Under the pieces are notes generated by a model. It saw nothing but the letters and a program-made list of their open reading frames with translations. It had not been told where the DNA came from and ran no database searches. Source: Actinomycetota bacterium (lineage in GTDB: Bacteria; Actinomycetota; Actinomycetes; Propionibacteriales; Nocardioidaceae). Taken from it: DNA of 64,000 bases. Made by a program: the position numbers and the translations under genes. Shown here one piece after another: positions 18,409 to 27,543 of this stretch. The stretch spans positions 1-64,000 of the forward strand of contig WLJH01000013.1 of the NCBI GenBank assembly GCA_009701885.1, given 5' to 3'. Numbering within the stretch: position 1 is the first letter of the stretch; the number at the start of each line of letters is the position of its first letter.

Positions 18409-20475
18409 CTACCTGGCAACCTTCCCACCGGCTTCCGCCACCTGTCCCTGGGCCTGGACCGAGCGGAGCAGCTCGTAGTTGGTCTGGGTGGCGCCGAGGC
18501 GGTCCAGCAGGAGCTCCATCGCCTGGACCGGCTCGAGCTCGGCGAGCCCGCTGCGCAGGGCGTCGACGACCGCGACCTCCTCGGCCGACAGGAGCAGGTC
18601 GGCGCGGCGCGTGCCGCTCGCGGCCACGTCCACGGCCGGGAAGAGCCGTCGCGCCGCCAGGTCCGAGCGCAGGCGCAGCTCGTGGTTGCCGGTCCCGCGG
18701 AACTCCTCGAGGATCCGCTGGTCGGTCGCGGAGCCGGAGTCGGCGACGGCCGTGGCGAGGATCGTCAGCGACCCGCCGTTCTCGATGTTGCGGGCGGCGC
18801 CGAAGAGCCGCTTGGCCGGGTGCAGGGACTGCGGGTCCAGGCCGCCCTCCAACGTCCGGCCGCTCGAGGGAGCCGCCAGGTTGTAGGCGCGGGTGAGGCG
18901 GGTCAGGCCGTCCAGCAGCACGACGACGTCGTGGCCGAGCTCGACCAGCCGCTTGGCCCGCTCGACGGCCAGCTCGGCGACGGCGGTGTGGTCGGCCGGC
19001 TGGCGGTCGAAGGTCGAGGCGATGACCTCGCCCTTGGTCCGCCGCTCGACGTCGGTGACCTCCTCGGGCCGCTCGTCGACCAGCACGACCATGAGGTGGC
19101 ACTCGGGGTTGTTGGCGGTCAGGGAGTCGGCGATCGACTGCAGCAGCATCGTGCGACCCGAGCCCGGAGGCGCGACGACCAGGCCGCGCTGGCCCTTGCC
19201 GACGGGTGCCAGCAGGTCGACCACGCGACCCACGAGGTCGGTGGGACCGGTCTCGAGACGCAGCCGCTCGGAGGGGTAGAGCGGGGTCAGCCGGGCGAAG
19301 TCCGGGCGGTGGCGCGAGGCGTCGGGCTCCTGACCGTTGACGCTCTCGATCTTCACCATCGGGTTGAACTTCTCCTTGCGCTCGCCCTCGCGGGGCTGGC
19401 GCACCTGGCCGGTCACGGCGTCGCCGCGGCGCAGGCCGTACTTCCGCACCATGGTCAGCGAGACGTACACGTCGTCGGTGCCGGCGAGGTAGCCGCTGGT
19501 GCGGACGAAGGCGTAGTTGTCGAGGACGTCGAGGATGCCCGCGGCCGGGACGAGCACGTCGTCCTCGAGGATCGTGGTGTCGACCTCGCCGCGGCGGGTC
19601 CGGTCGCGCTCGCGGCCACGACGGCGCCGGCTGCGACGCCCGCCCTCGTCATCGTCGTCGTCGAGGTCCCCGCCCAGGTTCTGGTTGCCGGGGTTCTGGT
19701 TTCCCTGCTGGCTGCCCTGCTGCTGGTCCTGGCGGTTGCCGCCCTGGTTGCTCTGCTTGCCAGCCTGGCCCTGCTGGTTGGCCTGGTTGGACTGCTTGCC
19801 GCCCTGGCCCTGCTGGTTGCCCTGCTGGTTGCCCTGGTCGCCACCCTTGCCCTGGTCGCCACCCTTGCCCTGGTCGCCGCCCTGGCCCTGCTGGGACTTC
19901 TGGTTCTGGTTCTTCTTGCCCTGCTGGCGGTCCTGCTGGCCCTGCTGGCGGTCCTGGCGCTCGGGGCGCTGGCGCTCCTGCTGCTCGCCCTTGCCCTGCT
20001 GCTCGCCCTTGCCCTGCTGCTGGCGATCTGGGCGGTCCTGGCGATCGGCGGAGCGGTCGCGCGCCGGGCGCTCGTCCTGCTCCTGCCGCGGCGGCTGCCG
20101 GTCACCCTGGTCGGCCGCGGGCTGCTCGACGGGCGGGTCCTCCGTGCGGGGCGCCGGCTGCTCACCCGAGCGCCCTCCTACCGGAGCACCCGCCTGGCTG
20201 ACCGGCTGTCCACCCGACTGGCCACCCGACTGGCCACCCGACTGGCCACCCGACTGGCCACCCGACTGGCCACCCGACTGGGCGGCCTTGATGGCCTCCA
20301 CGAGCTGGGCCTTCTTCATCGACCCGGACCCCTTGATGCCCAGGCCACCGGCGAGCTGCTTGAGGTCGGCCAGGAGCATGCCGTTGAGACCGCCGGCGCG
20401 GGCACGCTTGGCGGTGGCGGCGGTCGGTGCCGCCTCGCCCTGCTCGGAGGCGGGGTCGTGGGTCTGCTCGGTCAC
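18409..20475 (-). CDS. rho: Transcription termination factor Rho with long Gln/Gly-rich insertion
   Basis: A 688-residue Rho. Layout: a SAP-like N-terminus (residues about 30-65), a Q/G/N/K/D-rich low-complexity insertion (about 66-290), the RNA-binding cold-shock fold (LDNYAFVRTSGYLAG), then the RecA-like ATPase. DERPEEVTD (catalytic Glu) and SGTRR (arginine finger) are present. Odd points: Walker A reads APPGSGRTMLLQ, with Arg 441 where Rho proteins I recall have Lys, and the Walker B region reads LLDGLTRL instead of LLDSITRL (Gly 523). The GTG at 20473-20475 has GGAAGGAC upstream. Confidence 0.95.
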   Translation of the reverse strand: MTEQTHDPASEQGEAAPTAATAKRARAGGLNGMLLADLKQLAGGLGIKGSGSMKKAQLVEAIKAAQSGGQSGGQSGGQSGGQSGGQSGGQPVSQAGAPVGGRSGEQPAPRTEDPPVEQPAADQGDRQPPRQEQDERPARDRSADRQDRPDRQQQGKGEQQGKGEQQERQRPERQDRQQGQQDRQQGKKNQNQKSQQGQGGDQGKGGDQGKGGDQGNQQGNQQGQGGKQSNQANQQGQAGKQSNQGGNRQDQQQGSQQGNQNPGNQNLGGDLDDDDDEGGRRSRRRRGRERDRTRRGEVDTTILEDDVLVPAAGILDVLDNYAFVRTSGYLAGTDDVYVSLTMVRKYGLRRGDAVTGQVRQPREGERKEKFNPMVKIESVNGQEPDASRHRPDFARLTPLYPSERLRLETGPTDLVGRVVDLLAPVGKGQRGLVVAPPGSGRTMLLQSIADSLTANNPECHLMVVLVDERPEEVTDVERRTKGEVIASTFDRQPADHTAVAELAVERAKRLVELGHDVVVLLDGLTRLTRAYNLAAPSSGRTLEGGLDPQSLHPAKRLFGAARNIENGGSLTILATAVADSGSATDQRILEEFRGTGNHELRLRSDLAARRLFPAVDVAASGTRRADLLLSAEEVAVVDALRSGLAELEPVQAMELLLDRLGATQTNYELLRSVQAQGQVAEAGGKVAR
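20207..20278 (+). repeat. Six tandem 12-bp repeats inside rho
   Basis: The unit TGGCCACCCGAC occurs six times head to tail; the leftmost copy has one difference (TGTC for TGGC). On the coding strand they encode SGGQ six times. Units 2-6 are identical, so copy number is likely to change by slippage or unequal crossover, in steps of 4 residues without a frameshift. Confidence 0.95.
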
Positions 20476-20558
20476 GTGAGTCCTTCCCACACCGGTGTGC
20501 GCGAGAGGACAACCGGCGTGCGCGATCCGCCCGAGGGGCGAGGAACGGGAGCCCGCTG

Positions 20559-20580
20559 GACGCGGGACGCGGCCCGCGTC
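20559..20580 (-). terminator. Hairpin between thrB and rho
   Basis: 8-bp perfect arms (20559-20566 with 20573-20580) and a 6-nt loop, 39 nt after the thrB stop. GC-only and no U-tract. It may end the amino-acid operon or reduce read-through into rho. Confidence 0.5.
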
Positions 20581-20619
20581 GGAGACGACGTGCGGCCGGC
20601 GCCACAGTAGCAGTCACGC

Positions 20620-21537
20620 TCAGCCCTCGCGGCGCACCACCGCACCGGCGCCGTCGACGGCGAGGTGCGCGGACCACCAGCCCGTCGGCGTACGGTCGAG
20701 GACCGCGCGGGTGGAGGCGGCGTCGGGGCCCTCGACGAAGGCCAGCACGGTCGGTCCCGCCCCGGAGACGACGGCGGGGATCCCGTCGGCGCGCAGCGCC
20801 TCGACCAGGTCGAGGGACTCCGGCATCGCCGGGCGCCGGTAGGACTGGTGGAGGTAGTCGCGGGTGGCGAGCAGCAGGTGCTCGGGGCGCCCGCCGAGGG
20901 CCGCGACCAGCAGCGCGGCCCGTCCGGCGTCCGCGGCCGCGTCGGCGTGCGGCACGGTGTCGGGCAGCAGCCCGCGGGCGGCCTCGGTCGAGACCGGGGT
21001 CGGCGGCACGAGCACGACCGCACCCACCCGCGGGTCGACCGGGGCGGCGACGGCGTAGAACTCCCCGGCCTCCTGGCCGGAGACCACGAAGCCGCCGAGC
21101 AGGGCCGGGGCGACGTTGTCGGGGTGCCCCTCGATCCGGGCGGCCAGCCGCAGCGCGGCCTCGTCGTCGAGCAGGAGCTCGCCGCCGGCCACGAGCGCCC
21201 GCGCCAGGACCACCCCACCGACGATCGCGGCCGAGGACGACCCCAGGCCACGGGCGTGCGGCACGACGTTGCGGCAGGTCAGGCGCAGGCCCGCGGGCTG
21301 GCCGCCCAGCAGCTCGAAGGTGGCGCGCATCGAACGGACGACCAGGTGCGACTCGTCGCGGGGTACGTCGTCGGCTCCTGCGCCCTCGACCTCGACGACC
21401 AGTCCAGACCCGAGCACCTCGCCCTCGAGCTCGTCGCGCAGCGAGAGCGCCAGGCCGAGGGAGTCGAAGCCGGGGCCGAGGTTGGCCGACGTGGCCGGCA
21501 CGGAGACCCCGACCGGGCCGTCGACGAAGGTGACCAT
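20620..21537 (-). CDS. thrB: Homoserine kinase
   Basis: A 305-residue GHMP kinase that phosphorylates homoserine for threonine synthesis. The ATP loop is NVVPHARGLGSSSAAIVGG, the N-terminal VPATSANLGPGFDSLG motif is diagnostic of ThrB, and the C-terminal VSGAGPTVLAF motif is present. Length is normal. The ATG lies 8 nt after the thrC stop. Confidence 0.96.
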   Translation of the reverse strand: MVTFVDGPVGVSVPATSANLGPGFDSLGLALSLRDELEGEVLGSGLVVEVEGAGADDVPRDESHLVVRSMRATFELLGGQPAGLRLTCRNVVPHARGLGSSSAAIVGGVVLARALVAGGELLLDDEAALRLAARIEGHPDNVAPALLGGFVVSGQEAGEFYAVAAPVDPRVGAVVLVPPTPVSTEAARGLLPDTVPHADAAADAGRAALLVAALGGRPEHLLLATRDYLHQSYRRPAMPESLDLVEALRADGIPAVVSGAGPTVLAFVEGPDAASTRAVLDRTPTGWWSAHLAVDGAGAVVRREG

Positions 21538-21545
21538 CGGCGGGG

Positions 21546-22628
21546 TCAGGCCAGGCCGGCGGCAGCCGCGGCGGCGTCGACGTCGGCGTCCACCACGGTG
21601 TCGACGATCCCGCCACCGCTGGCCGAGAAGGCCTCCAGAGCGGTCGCGGTGTCCTTGAGCCCGTGCCCGGTCACCGTGATGACCACCGTCGAGCCGCGGT
21701 AGGACTCCCCCTGGGCCAGCTCCTGCAGCAGTCCGGCGACACCGGCCGCCGAGGCGGGCTCGACGAAGACGCCGTCCTGGCTGGCCAGCTGCGCCTGGGC
21801 CGCGAGGATCTGGTCGTCGGTCACGGCGGCGAACCGACCCTCGGACTCCTTGGCGGCCTTCTCGGCCAGGTGCCAGGAGGCCGGGTTGCCGATCCGGATC
21901 GCGGTCGCCTTGGTCTCCGGGTCCGGGAAGGGCTCACCGGTCACCAGCGGCGAGGCGCCCTCGGCCTGGAAGCCGCGCATGACGGGCCGCTTCGTGGCCT
22001 CGCCGAGCTCGGCGTACTGGGTGTAGCCGAGCCAGTAGGCCGAGACGTTGCCGGCGTTGCCGACGGGCAGCAGGTGGTAGTCCGGGGCGTCGCCGAGGAA
22101 GTCGACGACCTCGAAGGCTGCGGTCTTCTGCCCCTCGAGGCGGACCGGGTTAACGCTGTTGACCAGGGCCACGGGGTAGGCCTGCGAGAGCCCGCGCGCC
22201 ATGGCCAGGCAGTCGTCGAAGTTGCCGCGGACCATGATCACCTGGGCGCCGTGCAGGATCGCCTGGGCCATCTTGCCGGCCGCGATCTTGCCCTCGGGCA
22301 CGAGCACGAGCGGCTTGATGCCGGCCTTGGCGGCGTAGGCGGCCATCGAGGCAGAGGTGTTGCCGGTCGAGGCGCAGACCACGGCCTTGGCGCCCTCGTG
22401 GACGGCCACCGACAGCGCAGCGGTCATGCCGCGGTCCTTGAAGGAGCCGGTGGGGTTGTCGCCCTCGACCTTGAGGTGCACCTCGGCGCCGGTGAGCCCG
22501 GAGAGCCACTCCGAGTGCACGAGCGGGGTGCCGCCCTCGCGCAGCGTGACCGCGCGGGTGCCCTCGGGGATCTCGAGCAGGTCGCGGTACTCCTCCACGA
22601 CCCCCCGCCACTGCTGGGTCCGGCTCAC
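21546..22628 (-). CDS. thrC: Threonine synthase
   Basis: A 360-residue PLP enzyme converting O-phosphohomoserine to threonine. The PLP lysine is in [12 protein letters not shown]; the phosphate-binding loop is [12 protein letters not shown]. The short actinobacterial/plant-like form rather than the long E. coli type. The GTG at 22626-22628 overlaps the hom stop (GTGA), so it is translationally coupled. Confidence 0.96.
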   Translation of the reverse strand: MSRTQQWRGVVEEYRDLLEIPEGTRAVTLREGGTPLVHSEWLSGLTGAEVHLKVEGDNPTGSFKDRGMTAALSVAVHEGAKAVVCASTGNTSASMAAYAAKAGIKPLVLVPEGKIAAGKMAQAILHGAQVIMVRGNFDDCLAMARGLSQAYPVALVNSVNPVRLEGQKTAAFEVVDFLGDAPDYHLLPVGNAGNVSAYWLGYTQYAELGEATKRPVMRGFQAEGASPLVTGEPFPDPETKATAIRIGNPASWHLAEKAAKESEGRFAAVTDDQILAAQAQLASQDGVFVEPASAAGVAGLLQELAQGESYRGSTVVITVTGHGLKDTATALEAFSASGGGIVDTVVDADVDAAAAAAGLA

Positions 22629-23929
22629 TCGGCTCCTCCTTCGACGCGCATGACCGAGGTGACCTCGCGCACGATGTCCATCCGCTGCAGGTGCTCCACG
22701 GTCGCGGAGAGTTGGGCGTCGGTCGCCTCGTGGGAGACCACGACCAGCTGCGCGTCGTCGTCGCGGCCCTCCTGGCGCACGGTCTGGATCGAGACGCCGT
22801 GCTCGGCGAAGGCCTGCGCCACCGCGGCCAGCACGCCGGCGCGGTCGTCGACGTCGATCGCCACGTGGTAGCGGGTCACGGTCTCGCCCATCGGCAGCAC
22901 CGCCAGGTCGGCGTACGCCGACTCGCCGGCGCCGCGCGTGGCGGCGAGCCGGTTGCGGGCGACGGTGACGAGGTCCCCCAGGACGGCCGAGGCCGTGGGC
23001 GAGCCGCCCGCGCCGGGGCCGTAGAACATCAGCTGACCCGCAGCCTCGGACTCCACGAAGACCGCGTTGTAGGCCTCGCGCACCGAGGCCAGCGGGTGTG
23101 ACCGCGGGATCATCGCGGGGTGGACCCGCACGGCCACGGCGTCCTCGCCACCGGGCTGGCGTCGTAGCTCGCAGATCGCCAGGAGCTTGACGACGCAGCC
23201 CATCTCGGCGGCGGAGGCGACGTCGGCGGCGGTCACCTCGGAGATGCCCTCGCGGTGCACGTCGGCGGCGGTCACGCGGGTGTGGAAGGCCAGCGAGGCC
23301 AGGATGGCGGCCTTCGCCGCGGCGTCGAAGCCCTCGACGTCGGCGGTCGGGTCGGCCTCGGCGTACCCGAGCTCCTGGGCCTCCTCGAGCGCCTCGGCGA
23401 AGCCGCTGCCCGCGGTGTCCATCTTGTCGAGGATGAAGTTGGTGGTGCCGTTGACGATGCCCAGCACGCGGGTGACGCGGTCGCCGGCCAGGGACTCGCG
23501 CAGCGGGCGCAGGATCGGGATCGCACCGGCGACGGCGGCCTCGTAGTAGAGGTCGCGGTCGGCCTTCGCGGCCGCCTCGAACAGGGTGGGCCCGTCCTCG
23601 GCCAGCAGCGCCTTGTTGGCCGTGACGACCGAGGCCCCGTGCTCGAGGGCTGACAGGATCAGGCCCCGGGCGGGCTCGATGCCACCGATGACCTCGACGA
23701 CGACGTCGGCCCGGGTGACCAGGGCCGCGGAGTCGGTCGTGAGCAGGCCCTCGGGGACCTCCACCTCACGTGGTGCGTCCAGCCGGCGCACGCCGACGCC
23801 GACCAGCTCCACGGGCGCACCGATGCGCGCCGCGAGGTCCTCGGACTGCTCGGAGAGCAGCCGCACGACCTGCGAGCCCACGGAACCGCACCCCAGGACC
23901 GCCACCTTCAGCGGCTCAGCGCTGACCAT
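22625..23929 (-). CDS. hom: Homoserine dehydrogenase
   Basis: A 434-residue NAD(P)-dependent enzyme reducing aspartate semialdehyde to homoserine. N-terminal Rossmann fold [13 protein letters not shown], the catalytic domain ([27 protein letters not shown]) and a C-terminal ACT domain (residues about 350-425, [19 protein letters not shown]) that usually gives threonine feedback inhibition. It starts immediately before the lysA stop, with no gap. Confidence 0.97.
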   Translation of the reverse strand: MVSAEPLKVAVLGCGSVGSQVVRLLSEQSEDLAARIGAPVELVGVGVRRLDAPREVEVPEGLLTTDSAALVTRADVVVEVIGGIEPARGLILSALEHGASVVTANKALLAEDGPTLFEAAAKADRDLYYEAAVAGAIPILRPLRESLAGDRVTRVLGIVNGTTNFILDKMDTAGSGFAEALEEAQELGYAEADPTADVEGFDAAAKAAILASLAFHTRVTAADVHREGISEVTAADVASAAEMGCVVKLLAICELRRQPGGEDAVAVRVHPAMIPRSHPLASVREAYNAVFVESEAAGQLMFYGPGAGGSPTASAVLGDLVTVARNRLAATRGAGESAYADLAVLPMGETVTRYHVAIDVDDRAGVLAAVAQAFAEHGVSIQTVRQEGRDDDAQLVVVSHEATDAQLSATVEHLQRMDIVREVTSVMRVEGGAE

Positions 23930-25333
23930 CTACAGATCACCCACGTCGGTTGCCAACAGGTCGTCCTCAGTCTCGCGCCGCACGACGACGCGTGCGACCC
24001 CGTCCCGCACCGCGACCACCGGCGGCCGCAGCGCGTGGTTGTAGTTGGAGGCCATCGACCGGCAGTACGCACCGGTGCCGGGAACCGCCACGAGGTCGCC
24101 GGCCGCGACGTCACCGGGCAGGAACTCGTCCTTGACCACGATGTCGCCCGCCTCGCAGTGCTTGCCGACCACACGGGCGAGCACCGGCGGCGCGTCGGAG
24201 GCGCGGCCGGCCAGCGTGCAGGAGTAGTCGGCGTCGTACAACGCGGTGCGGATGTTGTCGCTCATGCCGCCGTCGACCGAGACGTAGGTGCGCACCGCTC
24301 CCCCGTCGAGCCGGACCGGCTTGACGGTGCCGACGGAGTAGACCGTGCACACCGCAGGACCGACGATCGCGCGGCCCGGCTCGATGGACAGGTGCGGGAG
24401 CTCGATGCCCAGCGCCCGGCACTCGTGCTCGACGATCTCGCGCATGCCCGCGGCGAGGTCGCGCGGGTCGGCCGGGTCGTCCTGCGTGGTGTAGGCGATG
24501 CCGAAGCCGCCGCCGAGGTCCATCTCGGGCATGACCGTGCCGAGCTCGGTGGCCACCCGGGCGTGCAGGGCCAGCACGCGACGGGCCGCGACCTCGAAGC
24601 CCGCGGTGTCGAAGATCTGGCTGCCGATGTGCGAGTGCAGCCCGCGCAGCTCCAGCGCGTCGGAGGCCAGCACCCGGCGCACCGCCTCCAGGGCGTCGCC
24701 GGAGGTGATGGAGAAGCCGAACTTCTGGTCCTCGTGCGCGGTCGCGATGTACTCGTGGGTGTGGGCCTCGACGCCCGCGGTCACGCGGATCATCACCGCG
24801 GTCCGCGTGCCGTGCGCCCGGCTGACCTCGGCCAGCCGCTCGACCTCCTCGAAGGAGTCGATGATGACCCGGCCCACGCCCAGCCGCACCGCCCGCTCGA
24901 GCTCGGCGACGCTCTTGTTGTTGCCGTGGAAGCCGACCCGCTCCATCGGGAAGCCTGCGCGCTCGGCGACGGCCATCTCCCCGCCCGTGCAGACGTCGAG
25001 GTGCAGCCCCTCCTCGGCGACCCAGCGGGCCACGGCCGTGCAGAGGAACGCCTTGCCGGCGTAGTAGACGTCGAAGCCGGTGAAGGCGTCGCGGAACGCC
25101 CCGGCGCGGGCGCGGAAGTCCACCTCGTCCAGGACGTACGCCGGCGAGCCGTGCTCGGCCACGAGGTCGGTCAGCGCCACCCCGCCCACCGACAGCACGC
25201 CGTCGGACTTCGTGGCGGTGCGCGACCACAGCTGCTCGACCAGCTCGTTGGGGTCGCTGGGCTCGCGCAGCCACGAGGGACCGCGCAGCGCGCCGGAGGC
25301 GTGGGCCCAGCCGGCCTCGTGGGTGTGGCTCAC
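23930..25333 (-). CDS. lysA: Diaminopimelate decarboxylase
   Basis: A 467-residue fold-III PLP enzyme making lysine from meso-diaminopimelate. The PLP lysine is in [22 protein letters not shown] and the phosphate-binding [11 protein letters not shown] follow, and the C-terminal catalytic cysteine is in [11 protein letters not shown]. The GTG at 25331-25333 overlaps the argS stop (GTGA); the long upstream frame inside argS is ignored. Confidence 0.96.
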   Translation of the reverse strand: MSHTHEAGWAHASGALRGPSWLREPSDPNELVEQLWSRTATKSDGVLSVGGVALTDLVAEHGSPAYVLDEVDFRARAGAFRDAFTGFDVYYAGKAFLCTAVARWVAEEGLHLDVCTGGEMAVAERAGFPMERVGFHGNNKSVAELERAVRLGVGRVIIDSFEEVERLAEVSRAHGTRTAVMIRVTAGVEAHTHEYIATAHEDQKFGFSITSGDALEAVRRVLASDALELRGLHSHIGSQIFDTAGFEVAARRVLALHARVATELGTVMPEMDLGGGFGIAYTTQDDPADPRDLAAGMREIVEHECRALGIELPHLSIEPGRAIVGPAVCTVYSVGTVKPVRLDGGAVRTYVSVDGGMSDNIRTALYDADYSCTLAGRASDAPPVLARVVGKHCEAGDIVVKDEFLPGDVAAGDLVAVPGTGAYCRSMASNYNHALRPPVVAVRDGVARVVVRRETEDDLLATDVGDL

Positions 25334-27000
25334 ATCCGCTCCGGGGCGGAGACACCGAGCAGGTCCAGGCCGTTGGCCAGGACGATCCGCGCGGCCAGGG
25401 TGAGGACCAGCCGGGCCTCGTTGACCGGAGCCACGGGCTCGTCGCCCTGCGGCAGCATCCGGCACTCGCGGGTGTCGTACCACTTGTTGAACGTGGAGGC
25501 GAGGTCCTCGAGGTAGCGCGCGACCCGGTGGGGAGCGCGCAGCTCGGCGGCGGCCGTCACGACGCGGGGGAACTCCGCGAGCGCACGCAGCAGGTCGCCC
25601 TCCCGCTCGTGGGAGAGCAGGGCCGGGTCGAAGGCGGCCGCGGCCGCCTCACCGGACATGCCGAGGTCGGCGGCGTTCTCGACCATCCGGCAGGTGCGCG
25701 CGTGGGCGTACTGCACGTAGAACACCGGGTTGTCGTTGGTGGCACGGGCCCAGAGCTCGAGGTCGAGGTCGATGTTGACGTCGCTGGAGTAGCGGGCCAG
25801 TGCGTAGCGTCCCGCGTCCACGCCGATCGCCTCGACCAGGTCCTCGAGCGTCACGACGGTGCCGGCCCGCTTGGACATGCGCACGGGCTGACCGTCGCGG
25901 AGGAGGTTGACCATCTGGCCGATGAGGATCTCGAGGTTCGTGCCCGGCTGGTCGCCGAAGGCGGCACACATGGCCATCATCCGGCCGACGTACCCGTGGT
26001 GGTCGGCGCCCAACATGATCAGGCAGCGGTCGAACCCACGCTCGCGCTTGTCGAGGTAGTAGGCGAGGTCGCCGGACAGGTAGGCGCCGTTGCCGTCGGA
26101 CTTGATGACGACCCGGTCCTTGTCGTCACCGAACTTCTCGGTGGCCAGCCACGTGGCCCCGTCCTGCTCGTAGATGTTGCCGAGCTCGCGCAGCCGCGCC
26201 ACCGCACGCTCGACCGCGCCCGACTTGTGCAGCTCGTCCTCGTGGAAGAACACGTCGAAGTCGACACCGAAGTCGTGCAGGGACTGCTTGATCTCGCCGA
26301 ACATCATCTCGACGCCGATGGCCCGGAAGACCTCTTGCGGGTCGTCCGCCTCGAGCGCGTCGGGCCGCTGGGCCAGGACCGCCGCAGCGATGTCGTGGAT
26401 GTACTGACCGCCGTACCCGTCCTCGGGCGCGGGCTCGCCCTTGGCCGAGGCCAGCAGCGAGCTGCTGAACCGGTCGATCTGGCTGCCGTGGTCGTTGAAG
26501 TAGTACTCCCGCGTGACCTCGGCGCCGGAGCGCTCGAAGATCCGCCCGAGGGCGTCGCCGACCGCTGCCCACCGCACCCCGCCGATGTGGATCGGGCCGG
26601 TGGGGTTCGCCGAGACGAACTCCAGGTTGACCTTCTCCCCCGCGAACGCGTCGTTGGCGCCGTACGCCGCCCCGGCCGCCACGATGTCGGCGGCGACCTT
26701 GCCCTGGGCGCCGGCGTCGACGGTGATGTTGAGGAAGCCCGGGCCGGCGATCTCGACGGCGGTCACGCCGTCACCGGCCAGCAGCCGCTCGCGCACCATC
26801 TCGGCCAGGGCCCGCGGGTTGAGTCCTGCCTTCTTCGACAGCTGCAGCGCGACGTTGGTGGCGTAGTCACCGTGCTCCTTGGAGCGGGGTCGCTCCACCG
26901 TCACGTTCGTCGGGACGCCGTCCGGCAGGGTGAGGGCACCCTCGTCGGAGAGCGTCGTCAGCACGTCGACGATCGCGGTGGAGAGCTGCTCGGGAGTCAC
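25330..27000 (-). CDS. argS: Arginyl-tRNA synthetase
   Basis: A 556-residue class I synthetase. The HIGH motif appears as [11 protein letters not shown]; the KMSK region is represented by [16 protein letters not shown], as usual for bacterial ArgRS. N-terminal Arg-S additional domain and C-terminal DALR anticodon domain ([12 protein letters not shown] onward) are complete. The start is the GTG at 26998-27000, preceded by TAGGGT at 6 nt. A tRNA-Arg(CCG) gene is transcribed divergently 154 nt away. Confidence 0.97.
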   Translation of the reverse strand: MTPEQLSTAIVDVLTTLSDEGALTLPDGVPTNVTVERPRSKEHGDYATNVALQLSKKAGLNPRALAEMVRERLLAGDGVTAVEIAGPGFLNITVDAGAQGKVAADIVAAGAAYGANDAFAGEKVNLEFVSANPTGPIHIGGVRWAAVGDALGRIFERSGAEVTREYYFNDHGSQIDRFSSSLLASAKGEPAPEDGYGGQYIHDIAAAVLAQRPDALEADDPQEVFRAIGVEMMFGEIKQSLHDFGVDFDVFFHEDELHKSGAVERAVARLRELGNIYEQDGATWLATEKFGDDKDRVVIKSDGNGAYLSGDLAYYLDKRERGFDRCLIMLGADHHGYVGRMMAMCAAFGDQPGTNLEILIGQMVNLLRDGQPVRMSKRAGTVVTLEDLVEAIGVDAGRYALARYSSDVNIDLDLELWARATNDNPVFYVQYAHARTCRMVENAADLGMSGEAAAAAFDPALLSHEREGDLLRALAEFPRVVTAAAELRAPHRVARYLEDLASTFNKWYDTRECRMLPQGDEPVAPVNEARLVLTLAARIVLANGLDLLGVSAPERM

Positions 27001-27006
27001 CCCGCA

Positions 27007-27012
27007 ACCCTA
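27007..27012 (-). promoter_or_regulatory. -10 box of the argS operon, leaderless type
   Basis: TAGGGT on the minus strand, 6 nt before the argS GTG at 27000. This is the likely head promoter for argS-lysA-hom-thrC-thrB. Confidence 0.5.
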
Positions 27013-27103
27013 TCGGCGCCCGCGTGCCGGCTCCGCATCGATATCGGCGCTGGGACGCCGCGCGCTGGGTGCGACCCGATTCGGCACCCCCCAGGCCGGG
27101 CTG

Positions 27104-27109
27104 TAGGGT
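27104..27109 (+). promoter_or_regulatory. -10 box of the tRNA-Arg gene
   Basis: TAGGGT lies 44 nt before the tRNA. No convincing -35 is seen. Confidence 0.35.
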
Positions 27110-27153
27110 GAGCGCGCTCGCAGGCTCGGCCCCGTGCCGGACCTCGACAGCAC

Positions 27154-27226
27154 GCCTCCGTAGCTCAGGGGATAGAGCACTGGTTTCCGGTACCAGGTGT
27201 CGCAGGTTCGAATCCTGCCGGAGGCG
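27154..27226 (+). tRNA. tRNA-Arg (anticodon CCG)
   Basis: A complete cloverleaf: acceptor GCCTCCG pairs with CGGAGGC, D-arm GCTC/GAGC, anticodon stem CTGGT/ACCAG around the loop TTCCGGT (anticodon CCG, reading CGG codons), and T-arm GCAGG-TTCGAAT-CCTGC. The 3' CCA is not encoded (CCCC follows). It is divergent from argS, the synthetase that charges it. Confidence 0.97.
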
Positions 27227-27246
27227 CCCCTCACCGATCGACAACC

Positions 27247-27278
27247 CGACCCGGACCCGCACCAGCAGGTCCGGGTCG
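27247..27278 (+). terminator. Terminator of tRNA-Arg
   Basis: An 11-bp perfect stem (27247-27257 with 27268-27278) and 10-nt loop, 20 nt past the tRNA. No U-tract. Confidence 0.7.
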
Positions 27279-27361
27279 TCGCGTCTGCGCGGCCGCTTAT
27301 ACCGCTGCCCCTCAAGCCCCCGGGGCGCGATGCCGACACCGTCCCTGGCCCGGACGCCTGG

Positions 27362-27406
27362 AGGTAGTCCGTCCGGCCTGGTCCAGACCACCCGAAGTGA
27401 CTACCT
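27362..27406. repeat. Nested inverted repeat, possible operator
   Basis: Outer arms AGGTAGTC (27362-27369) and GACTACCT (27399-27406); inner arms TGGTC (27379-27383) and GACCA (27386-27390). It lies about 140 nt before the secreted protein gene. It could be a regulator site or an RNA structure in the 5' leader. Confidence 0.4.
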
Positions 27407-27543
27407 AACCCGGGGGTGTGTGGGCCGTTTCACCCTTCGAGGTCCGTCACCACGACGGAAACCTCCCGGGAGGGGAGGGGTGCTTCACACACTCTTCCTG
27501 GCTACCACCGCTGACACCAGCAGCGACGACGAAAGTAGGAAGT

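Larger units (their letters stand above)
27227..27543 (+). other. Intergenic region between tRNA-Arg and the secreted protein gene
   Basis: 317 nt with no credible gene. It holds the tRNA terminator (27247-27278), a nested inverted repeat (27362-27406) and a short palindrome CTCCCGGGAG (27466-27475). The last 100 nt presumably contain the promoter of the gene at 27544, but no clear hexamers are seen. Confidence 0.6.

Noticed and set aside
20207..20278. Tandem repeats taken as a CRISPR array
   Set aside because: Units are 12 bp with no spacers, in frame inside rho, and encode SGGQ.
27154..27226. tRNA-Arg as an integration site for a mobile element
   Set aside because: No integrase and no repeat of the tRNA 3' end is found in the window.
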